A stretch of DNA of 7,986 nucleotides from an uncultured Eubacteriales bacterium (GTDB taxonomy: Bacteria > Bacillota_A > Clostridia > Oscillospirales > Acutalibacteraceae), in contig CAKSGI010000075.1 in the NCBI GenBank assembly GCA_934454005.1, positions 1 through 7,986 on the forward strand, given 5' to 3'. The notes under the pieces were generated by a model, which made no database searches, was not told the origin of the DNA, and was given only the letters and a program-made list of their open reading frames with translations. Position numbers and translations under genes: made by a program. Positions 1 through 6,331 of this stretch are shown here, in pieces. Within the stretch, counting starts at the first letter, position 1; every line of letters starts with the position of its first letter.

Positions 1-16
1 GTTTAATTTTCAAGGT
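1..16 (-). promoter_or_regulatory. boxA-like rRNA leader element
   Basis: On the minus strand this reads ACCTTGAAAATTAAAC. It closely resembles the CTTGAAAACTAAAC-type segment found in Firmicute rRNA leaders and 16S-23S spacers, where boxA recruits antitermination factors. It lies just downstream of a strong promoter, and nothing to its right resembles 16S rRNA. It is therefore more likely the leader of a whole rRNA operon than an internal spacer. The rRNA genes themselves are outside the window, so the assignment is an inference from motif and position. Confidence 0.55.
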
Positions 17-41
17 CCATCCCACTCCCTGTGGGCTGTAC
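15..41 (-). other. Leader hairpin at the start of the presumed rRNA transcript
   Basis: Bases 15-25 and 31-41 form an 11-position stem with two mismatches (17/39 and 20/36) around a 5-base loop. The inner five pairs (CCCAC/GTGGG) are perfect and GC-rich, unlike the surrounding sequence. The expected transcription start from the -10 element at 45-50 falls at about 37-39, so the hairpin would sit at or next to the 5' end of the RNA. There is no T-run after it, so it does not look like a terminator. A role in leader folding or processing is a guess. Confidence 0.4.
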
Positions 42-44
42 TTT

Positions 45-74
45 ATTATATCATTTTTCACTCGCTTTTGTCAA
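45..74 (-). promoter_or_regulatory. Strong sigma-A promoter, proximal, probably for an rRNA operon
   Basis: The minus strand carries a perfect -35 TTGACA (69-74), an 18-base spacer (51-68) and a perfect -10 TATAAT (45-50). A TG one base before the -10 completes the extended -10 TGATATAAT. The bases upstream of the -35 (about 75-105) are A-rich on the minus strand, as in an UP element. The combination is close to the full consensus. With the boxA-like element at 1-16, this fits the promoter closest to a 16S rRNA gene. Transcription would leave the window at base 1. Confidence 0.8.
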
Positions 75-165
75 GAGCTTTTTGGGGATTTTTATTTATT
101 TCTTGTAACACCACACCAAATTATTCCAGGCGTTTCTCTCGCCCTTCTCCCAACGCAGCTTTTTT

Positions 166-194
166 AGTTTATCATACCTTCTCTTTTCTGTCAA
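166..194 (-). promoter_or_regulatory. Second tandem sigma-A promoter
   Basis: The minus strand has a perfect -35 TTGACA (189-194), a 17-base spacer (172-188) and a -10 TAAACT (166-171, four of six consensus bases). A TG one base upstream makes an extended -10. An A-rich tract precedes the -35. The -35 lies exactly 120 bases upstream of that of the promoter at 45-74, and both have an A-tract followed by a short run and CTTGACA. This is the arrangement of tandem P1/P2 promoters in front of many Firmicute rRNA operons. Confidence 0.7.
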
Positions 195-277
195 GTCTTT
201 TTTGGAATTTTTTCTCCCACCAAACACATGAATATGATCTGCAACTAAACCCATGGAGCAAATTAAAAAATTTAAAA

Positions 278-325
278 ACATACAATTTATCCATGCGTTT
301 TTCAGGATTTATACCAATTGTATGT
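278..325. repeat. 10-bp perfect inverted repeat around the candidate -10 element
   Basis: ACATACAATT at 278-287 is the exact reverse complement of 316-325, with 28 bases between. The right arm overlaps the spacer of the candidate promoter at 308-336, and the left arm lies about 20 bases downstream of its -10. It could be an operator with two half-sites, a weak RNA stem, or chance in AT-rich sequence. No other copy is visible in the window. Confidence 0.3.
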
Positions 326-336
326 CTCTTTTTCAA
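308..336 (-). promoter_or_regulatory. Candidate upstream promoter
   Basis: On the minus strand there is a -35 TTGAAA (331-336, five of six), a 17-base spacer (314-330) and a -10 TATAAA (308-313, five of six). A TG one base before the -10 makes it TGGTATAAA. In AT-rich DNA such matches arise by chance, but correct spacing plus the extended -10 makes this better than background. It would be the most distal member of the promoter series leading out of the left edge. Confidence 0.45.
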
Positions 337-481
337 GTTTAAGACCTTGTTTCCTACTCTTATCAAATTTAACATAAAGTGACAATTTCCTAATGATGTT
401 CATGTTATATGATGCCTTTTATCTTAATATTTGTCACCGTACTTACATAATCTAAAAGTGTTTTCATAATTTCTTCTTTAT

Positions 482-490
482 ATTATATCA
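482..490 (-). promoter_or_regulatory. Lone extended -10 element
   Basis: The minus strand reads TGATATAAT, the same extended -10 as the strong promoter at 45-53. At 16-18 bases upstream there is no good -35 (the best is TGAGCA, three of six). Extended -10 promoters can work without a -35, so a start near 475 is possible. Nothing recognisable lies immediately downstream, apart from a 20-codon frame that I reject. Confidence 0.25.
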
Positions 491-600
491 TAAAATAATG
501 TTTTGCTCATATTTTGAATAGTATTCACAAAAATTTAATCGTTGAACTATTGACAATAAACTATAAATATCTAATCCCATGCCATATTTCAATTCAATTA

Positions 601-1209
601 TCATAGTGTCTTTGATACCTTTAAATTTTTTATTCTATCCATAATAATTCTACTTGCATTTCTAAACTCCAAACCAGATCCATTTTCTATTCCCAGTTCA
701 GAAACATTTATAGGTTTTCCATAATTTATCACCGTTTTTTTAAATGGTTTTATCTTTTTACCTTTTTTGGGCGCAATACAAACAGGGATTATTGGAGAAT
801 TTGTTTTATAGGCTATCATAGCCGCTCCAGATTTTGGCTTTAAAAATTCACCTGTTTTAGATCTTGTACCCTCGATAAATAATCCCAAAACATCATCATT
901 TTCTAACACTTCAAAAGCTTTATTTATTGCTTTAACATCACTTTTTTTTCTCTTAATAGGAAATGCTCCCATTGCATAAAGAAATTTAGATAATATCTTA
1001 TTTTTAAACAATTCATCTTTTGCCATAAAACATATCTTTCTTTTTTGTGATATAATCAAAAATAATGGATCCATATTTGATATATGATTAGGGCAAATTA
1101 TGTATCTACCATTCTGTGGAAGAACATCACTATTATTGATTTCCCATGGGTATATAAATTTAAGTAAACATATTCCTATCTTTCTTATCACCGAATAAAA
1201 ATTCCCCAT
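601..1209 (-). CDS. plsC: 1-acyl-sn-glycerol-3-phosphate acyltransferase (PlsC)
   Basis: This 202-residue protein is a complete member of the PlsC/LPLAT acyltransferase family. It adds a second acyl chain to lysophosphatidic acid to make phosphatidic acid at the cytoplasmic membrane face. All four family blocks are visible: NHISNMD at 41-47 (the catalytic NHx4D), GAFPIKR at 81-87, EGTR at 113-116 (phosphate binding) and PIIPV at 139-143. The N-terminal hydrophobic segment (about 11-20) is short and probably only membrane-associating. The ATG directly abuts the cmk stop codon with no gap. A clear AAAGGAG (1219-1225) lies 9 bases upstream inside cmk, so the two genes are probably translationally coupled. 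The length is normal for the short bacterial form. Acyl-donor preference (acyl-ACP or acyl-CoA) cannot be read from the sequence. In many Clostridia this cmk-plsC pair is followed by ispH; here a gene-free region follows instead. Confidence 0.93.
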   Translation of the reverse strand: MGNFYSVIRKIGICLLKFIYPWEINNSDVLPQNGRYIICPNHISNMDPLFLIISQKRKICFMAKDELFKNKILSKFLYAMGAFPIKRKKSDVKAINKAFEVLENDDVLGLFIEGTRSKTGEFLKPKSGAAMIAYKTNSPIIPVCIAPKKGKKIKPFKKTVINYGKPINVSELGIENGSGLEFRNASRIIMDRIKNLKVSKTL

Positions 1210-1872
1210 TTATAGTTGCTCCTTTATTATAGAATATAGCCTACTAACTGACTGTTCTAATGTTTCACCTGTTGTATCTACAATTTTTGCATCATCAGCA
1301 GGTTTTAATGGAGCTATTTTTCTAGTTGAATCATTATAATCCCTTTGTTTTATGTCCTTTAAAACGTCCTCAAAAACTATATTCTTATTTTCTTTTATTA
1401 AATCATCGTAACGTCTCTTTGCTCGTTCCTCCGAAGATGCCGTTAAAAATATTTTCACTTTAGCATCCGGGAGTACAACTGTACCTATATCTCTTCCATC
1501 CATTATTACATTATTCTTTACTGCTATTTGCTTTTGCAAATTCAAAAGAAATTCTCTTACCCTCGGTATTGCAGAAACACTAGATGCTGCCATTGAAACT
1601 TCTGGCGTCCTTATCTTATCAGTTACGTCAATATTGTTTATATAAACGTATTGCCTATCATCTTTTATTTTCAAATCGATATTTATGGTATTTAATAGAT
1701 TAGATACTTTAACATTATCTTTGTAATCAATTCCATTTAAAATAGAATAATATCCTATTGATCTATAAAGCGCTCCAGTATCCACATAAATAAATCCCAG
1801 TTTCCTTGATAACATCTTTGCAATTGTACTTTTTCCCGCACCCGCTGGACCATCTATTGCTACAGAAACCAT
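1210..1872 (-). CDS. cmk: Cytidylate kinase (CMP/dCMP kinase)
   Basis: This cytosolic enzyme phosphorylates CMP and dCMP with ATP, feeding CTP and dCTP for nucleic acid and phospholipid synthesis. The 220-residue length is typical of bacterial Cmk. The P-loop GPAGAGKS is at 8-15, and the nucleotide-binding DTGALYR follows at 31-37. The CMP-binding DGRDIGT is at 125-131, an Arg-rich lid at about 148-160, and the RDYNDSTR...PLKPADDA block sits near the C terminus. The ATG has AAAGGA (1884-1889) 11 bases upstream, a little far but usable. A 67-base gap separates it from the flavoprotein gene upstream. It contains a TATAAT (1893-1898) with only a poor -35, so a weak internal promoter is possible but not shown. 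The next gene, plsC, starts immediately after the stop. Confidence 0.95.
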   Translation of the reverse strand: MVSVAIDGPAGAGKSTIAKMLSRKLGFIYVDTGALYRSIGYYSILNGIDYKDNVKVSNLLNTINIDLKIKDDRQYVYINNIDVTDKIRTPEVSMAASSVSAIPRVREFLLNLQKQIAVKNNVIMDGRDIGTVVLPDAKVKIFLTASSEERAKRRYDDLIKENKNIVFEDVLKDIKQRDYNDSTRKIAPLKPADDAKIVDTTGETLEQSVSRLYSIIKEQL

Positions 1873-1939
1873 AATTTGTTATTTCCTTTCTTATTATAAA
1901 AAATCTAATTTTTCAATTTAAACAAAAATCATAACAACT

Positions 1940-3190
1940 CTATATTGATATCATCTCTCCCGCGAGATGCCCTGTTGAAAAAGCAATTTGCAAGTTAAAA
2001 CCACCAGTATAAGCATCAACGTCTATCACTTCTCCTGCAAAATATAAACCTTTTAAAAGTTTAGACTCCATAGTCTTAGGATTTATTTCTTTTGTATTAA
2101 CTCCTCCAGATGTTATTATCGCTTCTTCTATAGGTCTAAAATCTTTTATATTTAAAGTTAATCCCTTTATTGTTTTAACTAAATTTTCTCTTTGCTCTTT
2201 TGTTATAGAGTTACACTTAGTATGGACATCAACTCCTGATATTTTTATTATAACAGGAATAATTTTCTTTGGCAAAAGTTCACCTAAAGAGTTTATCAAA
2301 TCCTTATTTTTAAATTTTGTAAAATCACGTAACAACCTTTCATCTAGTTTTTGCAGTGTTAATGCCGGTTTTAAATCTACATCTAAACTATATCTATCAC
2401 ACTGCATTTCTTTTATATGAGAACTAGCACTTAAAATAATAGGGCCTGATACCCCGAAATGTGTAAAAAGCATTTCTCCAAAATCATTGTAAATAACTTT
2501 ATTTTTAATCTTGTCTTTAAGTTTAATAGACACATTTCTTAAAGATAAACCCTGTAGATCTTCACACCACAAATCAGATACTACAAACGGAACTAACGAA
2601 GGTTTTAATTTATTTATTGAATGGCCTGCCATAGCCGCTAACTTATATCCATCTCCTGTTGAACCTGTCAACGGATAAGATTTCCCCCCACATGCAACTA
2701 TAACAGATGTAGAAAATAAAGAATCTCCATTTTCAAGCTTAACACCCTTTAACCTTTTATTTTCTATAATTAAACTTTTAACTGTTCCTCTTATCACCTT
2801 ACAATTTTGATTTTTTATAAATCTACTCAATGCATCAACCACGTCAACTGCTTTATCAGATTCCGGAAAAACTCTATTCCCCCTTTCCGTTTTAATTTTT
2901 AACCCATTTTCCTCAAAAAAGTTTATTGCATCTTGAGGCGTAAAACTATTAATAGCGCTATATAAAAACTTTCCATTACAGGGAACAGAACTAATAAACT
3001 CTGTAACATCACAATTATTTGTTATATTGCAACGACCCTTACCTGTAATCATTAATTTACGACCAACTCTATTATTTTTTTCTACTATTACTACATTAAA
3101 CCCTCTTTTCGACGCTATACCCGCTGACATCATCCCTGCAGGACCTGCTCCTATTACAATAACATCTGTTTTTTTATTCAAATTTTTCAT
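1940..3190 (-). CDS. HI0933/YhiN-family NAD(P)/FAD-dependent oxidoreductase
   Basis: This flavoprotein of about 416 residues belongs to the family that annotation pipelines call HI0933, YhiN or BaiN-like. The FAD-binding dinucleotide motif GAGPAG is at 14-19, with the ribose-binding Glu at 37. The family signature GRKLMITGKGRCN is at 43-55, and FGVSGPIIL lies in the middle. The C-terminal FAD block has SGGV near 361-364, GLYFAGE at 381-387 and YTGGFN at 394-399. The physiological substrate is unknown for most members; BaiN of bile-acid-converting clostridia is one studied relative, and its activity should not be transferred here. In-frame ATGs also exist at 3214, 3205 and 3193. I chose 3190 because GAGAAGG (3197-3203) lies 6 bases upstream. 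The coding sequence overlaps the end of the rpiR-type gene by 17 bases, which suggests coupled translation. Confidence 0.88.
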   Translation of the reverse strand: MKNLNKKTDVIVIGAGPAGMMSAGIASKRGFNVVIVEKNNRVGRKLMITGKGRCNITNNCDVTEFISSVPCNGKFLYSAINSFTPQDAINFFEENGLKIKTERGNRVFPESDKAVDVVDALSRFIKNQNCKVIRGTVKSLIIENKRLKGVKLENGDSLFSTSVIVACGGKSYPLTGSTGDGYKLAAMAGHSINKLKPSLVPFVVSDLWCEDLQGLSLRNVSIKLKDKIKNKVIYNDFGEMLFTHFGVSGPIILSASSHIKEMQCDRYSLDVDLKPALTLQKLDERLLRDFTKFKNKDLINSLGELLPKKIIPVIIKISGVDVHTKCNSITKEQRENLVKTIKGLTLNIKDFRPIEEAIITSGGVNTKEINPKTMESKLLKGLYFAGEVIDVDAYTGGFNLQIAFSTGHLAGEMISI

Positions 3191-4049
3191 CATCAACCTT
3201 CTCATATATTTCATATTGATCCCACAAATTTTCCAATTCTTTTAATGTGTTAGTCAAACTTTTTTTCTTTTTTAGTGCAGTTGCAACTATTAAAGCATTT
3301 ATCATACTAAGCGGCGCTACTAATGAATCAACTATAGATGCCATATCGCTCCTAGCTAGAATAACATAATCTGACGGTTTTATCATTGGCGAGGCCATAC
3401 AATCAGTCATAACTACTACAGACGCCCCTCTGTCAGAAGCAAATTCCATAGATTTAACAGCTATTTTCGAATATCTTGGAAAACTTATTCCTATTATAAC
3501 ATCTTCTTTAGATATTCTAAAAAGTTGTTCATATATATCTGCTTCGCTTGTAGCTTTGACAACTACTATATTTTCAAATATTAAATTAAAATAAAATCCC
3601 AAAAAATTTGCAAGAGGCGCTGAACTCCTCGCTGCTAAAATATATATTTTTCTTGCCCTAACTATTGAGTCTACGGCACTATAAAAGTCCTCATGAGATA
3701 CTTCTTCTAAAGTTTTTTTTATTTTATTTATATCCTGATTAAGAACAGAATCAAGTATATCACTATCTCCTATCCTTGACTCTGTAACACCCATTCTTTG
3801 GACAGATGTAAGTCTATTTCTAGTCATTTCTTGTATAGCTCTTTGAAGTTTAGGGTACCCATCATATCCTATCTCTGTTGCAAATCTTACTACTGTCGAT
3901 TCACTCACTCCAACTGTTTCTCCCAATTTTAGTGCTGTCATAAACGCCGCTCGATCATAGTTATCCATTATATAACTTGCTATCAATTTCTGTCCTTTTG
4001 AAAACTTCGGCATCATACTTTCAATCCTTGATATTAGATGTTTAGTCAT
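3174..4049 (-). CDS. RpiR/MurR-family transcriptional regulator (HTH plus SIS domain)
   Basis: This 291-residue protein has the two-domain build of RpiR-type regulators. Residues 1-77 form the N-terminal HTH_6 domain with the diagnostic GVSESTVVRF (47-56) followed by EIGYDGYPKLQ. Residues from about 120 to 260 form a SIS (sugar isomerase) fold, with KIYILAARSSAPLA at 134-147 and ISFPRYSK near 188-195 as the two phosphosugar-loop segments. Such proteins bind DNA as dimers and usually respond to phosphorylated sugars. No sugar gene is visible nearby, so the ligand and target genes are unknown. The ATG has a clear AGGGG 7 bases upstream. It lies 25 bases after the acyl-CoA synthetase stop and overlaps the flavoprotein gene downstream. 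From memory, an RpiR-type gene next to this flavoprotein and cmk recurs in Clostridia. Confidence 0.9.
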   Translation of the reverse strand: MTKHLISRIESMMPKFSKGQKLIASYIMDNYDRAAFMTALKLGETVGVSESTVVRFATEIGYDGYPKLQRAIQEMTRNRLTSVQRMGVTESRIGDSDILDSVLNQDINKIKKTLEEVSHEDFYSAVDSIVRARKIYILAARSSAPLANFLGFYFNLIFENIVVVKATSEADIYEQLFRISKEDVIIGISFPRYSKIAVKSMEFASDRGASVVVMTDCMASPMIKPSDYVILARSDMASIVDSLVAPLSMINALIVATALKKKKSLTNTLKELENLWDQYEIYEKVDDEKFE

Positions 4050-4074
4050 TTTATTACCCCTAATTTTATTATTC

Positions 4075-5715
4075 TTAACTTAAATTATCTCGTATAGACG
4101 TTCTTCTTATTTTACCAGTTGCAGTTCTTGGCAATGAATCAACGAAATCGATTACTCTTGGATATTTATAAGGTGCTGTTTGTATTTTAACATAATTCTG
4201 TATATCTTTTTTCAGTTCCTCTGATGGACTAAATCCCTTTGATAAAACTATTGTCGCTTTTACAACCTGCCCTCTAATAATATCAGGGGTTCCCGTAACA
4301 GCACATTCTAGGACAGATGGATGCTCCAATAAAACGCTTTCAACCTCAAAAGGACCTATTCGATACCCTGACGACTTTATTATATCATCTATTCTTCCAA
4401 CGTACCAAACATATCCATCTTCATCTTTCCAGGCCGTATCTCCAGTGTGATATACATTATCACTCCAAACAGACTGTGTCTTTTCACTGTCCTTATAATA
4501 ACCTATAAACAATCCACATTGTTTACCTTTATTAGTTCTAATAACTATTTCTCCAATTTCTCCAGGATCAACAGAATTTCCATTGCTGTCTATTATATCT
4601 ACATTATATGCGGGAGAAAATTTTCCCATAGAGCCAGGTTTAGGTGAAATTCCTACTGGATTAAATAAGATAGCAGTAGTTTCTGATTGTCCAAATCCTT
4701 CCATAAGTTTCATCCCTGTAATTTTATAAAATTTATTAAAAATTTCTGGACTTAGTGCCTCTCCAGCAATAGTTACACAATTTAAAGAAGATAAATCATA
4801 TTTTTCTAAACTTTCTTTTATAAAAAATCTAAGCATAGTTGGTGGAGCACAAAATGTTGTTATCTTATACTTAGAAAATAACGGTAACAAATTGGATGGT
4901 TTAAATCTATCAAAATCACATACAAAAATGCCAGCCTCCATAAACCATTGCCCATAGAGCTTACCCCACATAGATTTTAGCCATCCAGTATCTGAAATTG
5001 TCAAATGTAGTCCACCTGGAACTACATCTTGCCAATACTTCGCCGTCACTATATGAGCTATTGGATATGTAAAATCATGACACACTATTTTAGGCATACC
5101 TGTTGTTCCAGATGTAAAATACAAAAGCATTGGATCTGTGCACTTCGTATTTAACCTCTTAAATTTTGATGAATATTTTTTTATTTCACTATCAAAACAA
5201 ATCCAATTTTTCTTTTTTCCCTTTACAGACAATGCCACCTTAAGATCACAATATTTATCAATTGCAGCTTGAGCATTATTTATGACATTCCCATCAGTAG
5301 TGCAAACTATTGCATTAATTTTTGCTGTTTCAAACCTATATAAAAAGTCTTTTTCCGTAAGCTGATTTACTGCTGGAACAGCTATTGCTCCTATTTTATG
5401 TAAAGCTAAAATTGTAAACCAAAACTGGTAATGCCTTTTTAAAACAAGCATTACTTTATCTCCACTTTTTATTCCCAAAGATATAAACATATTTGCCGCC
5501 ATATTACTATAGTCACTTATATTTTTAAAGGTAAACGTATACTCTTCACCCTTATCGTTACACCATAGCATAGCCCTTCTATTAGGAGTCTCTTCTGCTA
5601 TTTTATCAACAACATCATATGCAAAGTTGAATGTATCATCATATACAGGTTCAAAATTAATTAATTTCCCATCATAAAATGTTTCTTTACAAAACTTTTG
5701 GTGAATATTAATCAT
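4075..5715 (-). CDS. AMP-binding acyl-CoA synthetase, medium-chain (ACSM-like) type
   Basis: This 546-residue adenylate-forming enzyme converts a carboxylic acid, ATP and CoA to an acyl-CoA via an acyl-AMP. The core motifs are intact: YFTSGTTGMPK (199-209), GFGQSETT (340-347), YHTGD (422-426), GRIDDIIKSSGYRIGPFEVE (440-459), and PRTATGK near the C terminus with the catalytic Lys at 535. SDTGWLKSMWGKLYGQW after the P-loop matches the acetyl/medium-chain synthetase branch rather than long-chain FadD or benzoate ligases. The true substrate is not readable. A GTG at 5724 is also in frame, but it lies within the ribosome binding site AGAGGTGA (5721-5728). The ATG at 5715 is the better start. The gene overlaps the cupin regulator by 8 bases, so that regulator may control it. 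No transmembrane segment is visible. Confidence 0.9.
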   Translation of the reverse strand: MINIHQKFCKETFYDGKLINFEPVYDDTFNFAYDVVDKIAEETPNRRAMLWCNDKGEEYTFTFKNISDYSNMAANMFISLGIKSGDKVMLVLKRHYQFWFTILALHKIGAIAVPAVNQLTEKDFLYRFETAKINAIVCTTDGNVINNAQAAIDKYCDLKVALSVKGKKKNWICFDSEIKKYSSKFKRLNTKCTDPMLLYFTSGTTGMPKIVCHDFTYPIAHIVTAKYWQDVVPGGLHLTISDTGWLKSMWGKLYGQWFMEAGIFVCDFDRFKPSNLLPLFSKYKITTFCAPPTMLRFFIKESLEKYDLSSLNCVTIAGEALSPEIFNKFYKITGMKLMEGFGQSETTAILFNPVGISPKPGSMGKFSPAYNVDIIDSNGNSVDPGEIGEIVIRTNKGKQCGLFIGYYKDSEKTQSVWSDNVYHTGDTAWKDEDGYVWYVGRIDDIIKSSGYRIGPFEVESVLLEHPSVLECAVTGTPDIIRGQVVKATIVLSKGFSPSEELKKDIQNYVKIQTAPYKYPRVIDFVDSLPRTATGKIRRTSIRDNLS

Positions 5716-6301
5716 TTTTCTCACCTCTGTTGCTAATATCTTTTATCACAACAGCAATAAATTTGCAATCTTTACCTCCCACTGCCATCATTCCATGTCC
5801 TCTACCCGAGTCATAATAAATAGAATCTCCCGGGTTAAGTATCTCTGTATGATTTTCTAGTTGTACTTTTAAGCTTCCCGAAATAATATAATCAAATTCT
5901 TGACCTTTATGAAACGAAAGTGAAATAGGCTTATCTTGTTCATCCTTTATATATGGAGCTGTTACTAAAAATGTTTCTGCCAATTTATTTTTAAATTTAT
6001 AGGCCAAGTGTTCATATTTAAAACCCTCTCTACGCTTCATATCTAATCCTTTTTCTTTTCTCACTATAGAATAAAACAAAAGATGAGGATTTTCTCCCAT
6101 TAGCAAATCTATTATATCAACCCCTAGCTTTTCAGCACATTTATATAAAAACGTAAAGTTTAAATCTTCCATTGCATTTTCATATTTTATATATTGTTCA
6201 ACATCCAAACCGACAAAATCAGCCATCTCTTTTTTACTGATTTCTAGCATTTTTCTAAGACCTTTAATTCTTTGTGCAACTTCAGCAATACGGGTTTCCA
6301 T
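5708..6301 (-). CDS. XRE-family HTH regulator with C-terminal cupin domain (PuuR-like architecture)
   Basis: This 197-residue protein joins an XRE helix-turn-helix (about 9-68, with KKEMADFVGLDVEQYIKYEN as the DNA-recognition part) to a cupin-2 barrel (about 127-187). The cupin contains HKGQEFDYIISG, LNPGDSIYYDS and GHGMMAV. The fold is shared by PuuR, the E. coli repressor of putrescine use, and by many other small-molecule regulators, so the effector is not fixed by the fold. Position directly after potD and overlapping the acyl-CoA synthetase suggests control of one or both, in response to a polyamine or an acyl compound. A GTG at 6316 is in frame, but TGGAG (6311-6315) sits 9 bases before the ATG at 6301, which I take as the start. 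The gap from potD is 30 bases with no promoter visible. Confidence 0.87.
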   Translation of the reverse strand: METRIAEVAQRIKGLRKMLEISKKEMADFVGLDVEQYIKYENAMEDLNFTFLYKCAEKLGVDIIDLLMGENPHLLFYSIVRKEKGLDMKRREGFKYEHLAYKFKNKLAETFLVTAPYIKDEQDKPISLSFHKGQEFDYIISGSLKVQLENHTEILNPGDSIYYDSGRGHGMMAVGGKDCKFIAVVIKDISNRGEKND

Positions 6302-6331
6302 AATATCACACTCCACTAAATAAAACTTATA

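Larger units (their letters stand above)
40..213 (-). repeat. Imperfect tandem duplication of a promoter unit
   Basis: Two blocks, about 41-98 and about 159-213, share the same order of elements on the minus strand. Each has an A-rich tract, CTTGACA, a purine-rich spacer, TGATA and a -10, then an A-run. The spacing between equivalent -35 bases is 120. Identity is concentrated in the promoter elements and A-tracts and is weaker elsewhere. This could be an old duplication or convergence on the same promoter design. Both leaders also carry a GC-rich patch (21-36 and 130-157) that stands out from the AT-rich background. Confidence 0.4.
1..600. other. Gene-free intergenic region between plsC and an rRNA operon inferred beyond the left edge
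   Basis: No open reading frame here has a good ribosome binding site together with recognisable protein content. The left half (1-340) holds minus-strand promoters, a leader hairpin, a boxA-like element and an inverted repeat, listed separately. The right half (about 340-600, just after plsC) is very AT-rich and shows only one lone extended -10 element. I see no GC-rich stem followed by a T-run after the plsC stop, so no intrinsic terminator can be called. The region is therefore best read as upstream control sequence for a minus-strand transcript leaving the window at base 1. Confidence 0.7.

Noticed and set aside
96..281. A minus-strand frame containing ADHIHVF, reminiscent of the HUH motif of IS200/IS605 transposases
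   Set aside because: Only the short motif matches. The rest shows no Y1-transposase features, the frame is closed by a stop just upstream, and it crosses the promoter at 166-194. Chance is the simpler explanation.
172..375. A 67-codon minus-strand frame
   Set aside because: The only Shine-Dalgarno-like AGGA is 11 or more bases away. There is no recognisable content, and it overlaps promoter elements.
68..382. A 104-codon plus-strand reading frame
   Set aside because: It has no ribosome binding site and odd composition (rich in Phe, Ser, Pro). It runs antisense through two near-consensus minus-strand promoters.
405..467. A 20-codon minus-strand frame downstream of the extended -10 at 482-490
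   Set aside because: The predicted transcript start would leave only about 8 bases of leader, and the ribosome binding site is poor.
545..600. Possible terminator after plsC
   Set aside because: TATTG/CAATA can only form a tiny AT stem with a 1-base loop and has no clean T-run.
1886..1920. Promoter in the gap before cmk
   Set aside because: There is a TATAAT at 1893-1898, but the only TTGAAA is 12 bases away and the correctly spaced hexamer matches the consensus poorly.
3027..3245. Plus-strand frames inside the flavoprotein gene and, at 4317-4508 and 4447-4647, inside the acyl-CoA synthetase gene
   Set aside because: They are antisense to well-conserved genes and have no ribosome binding sites or family features.
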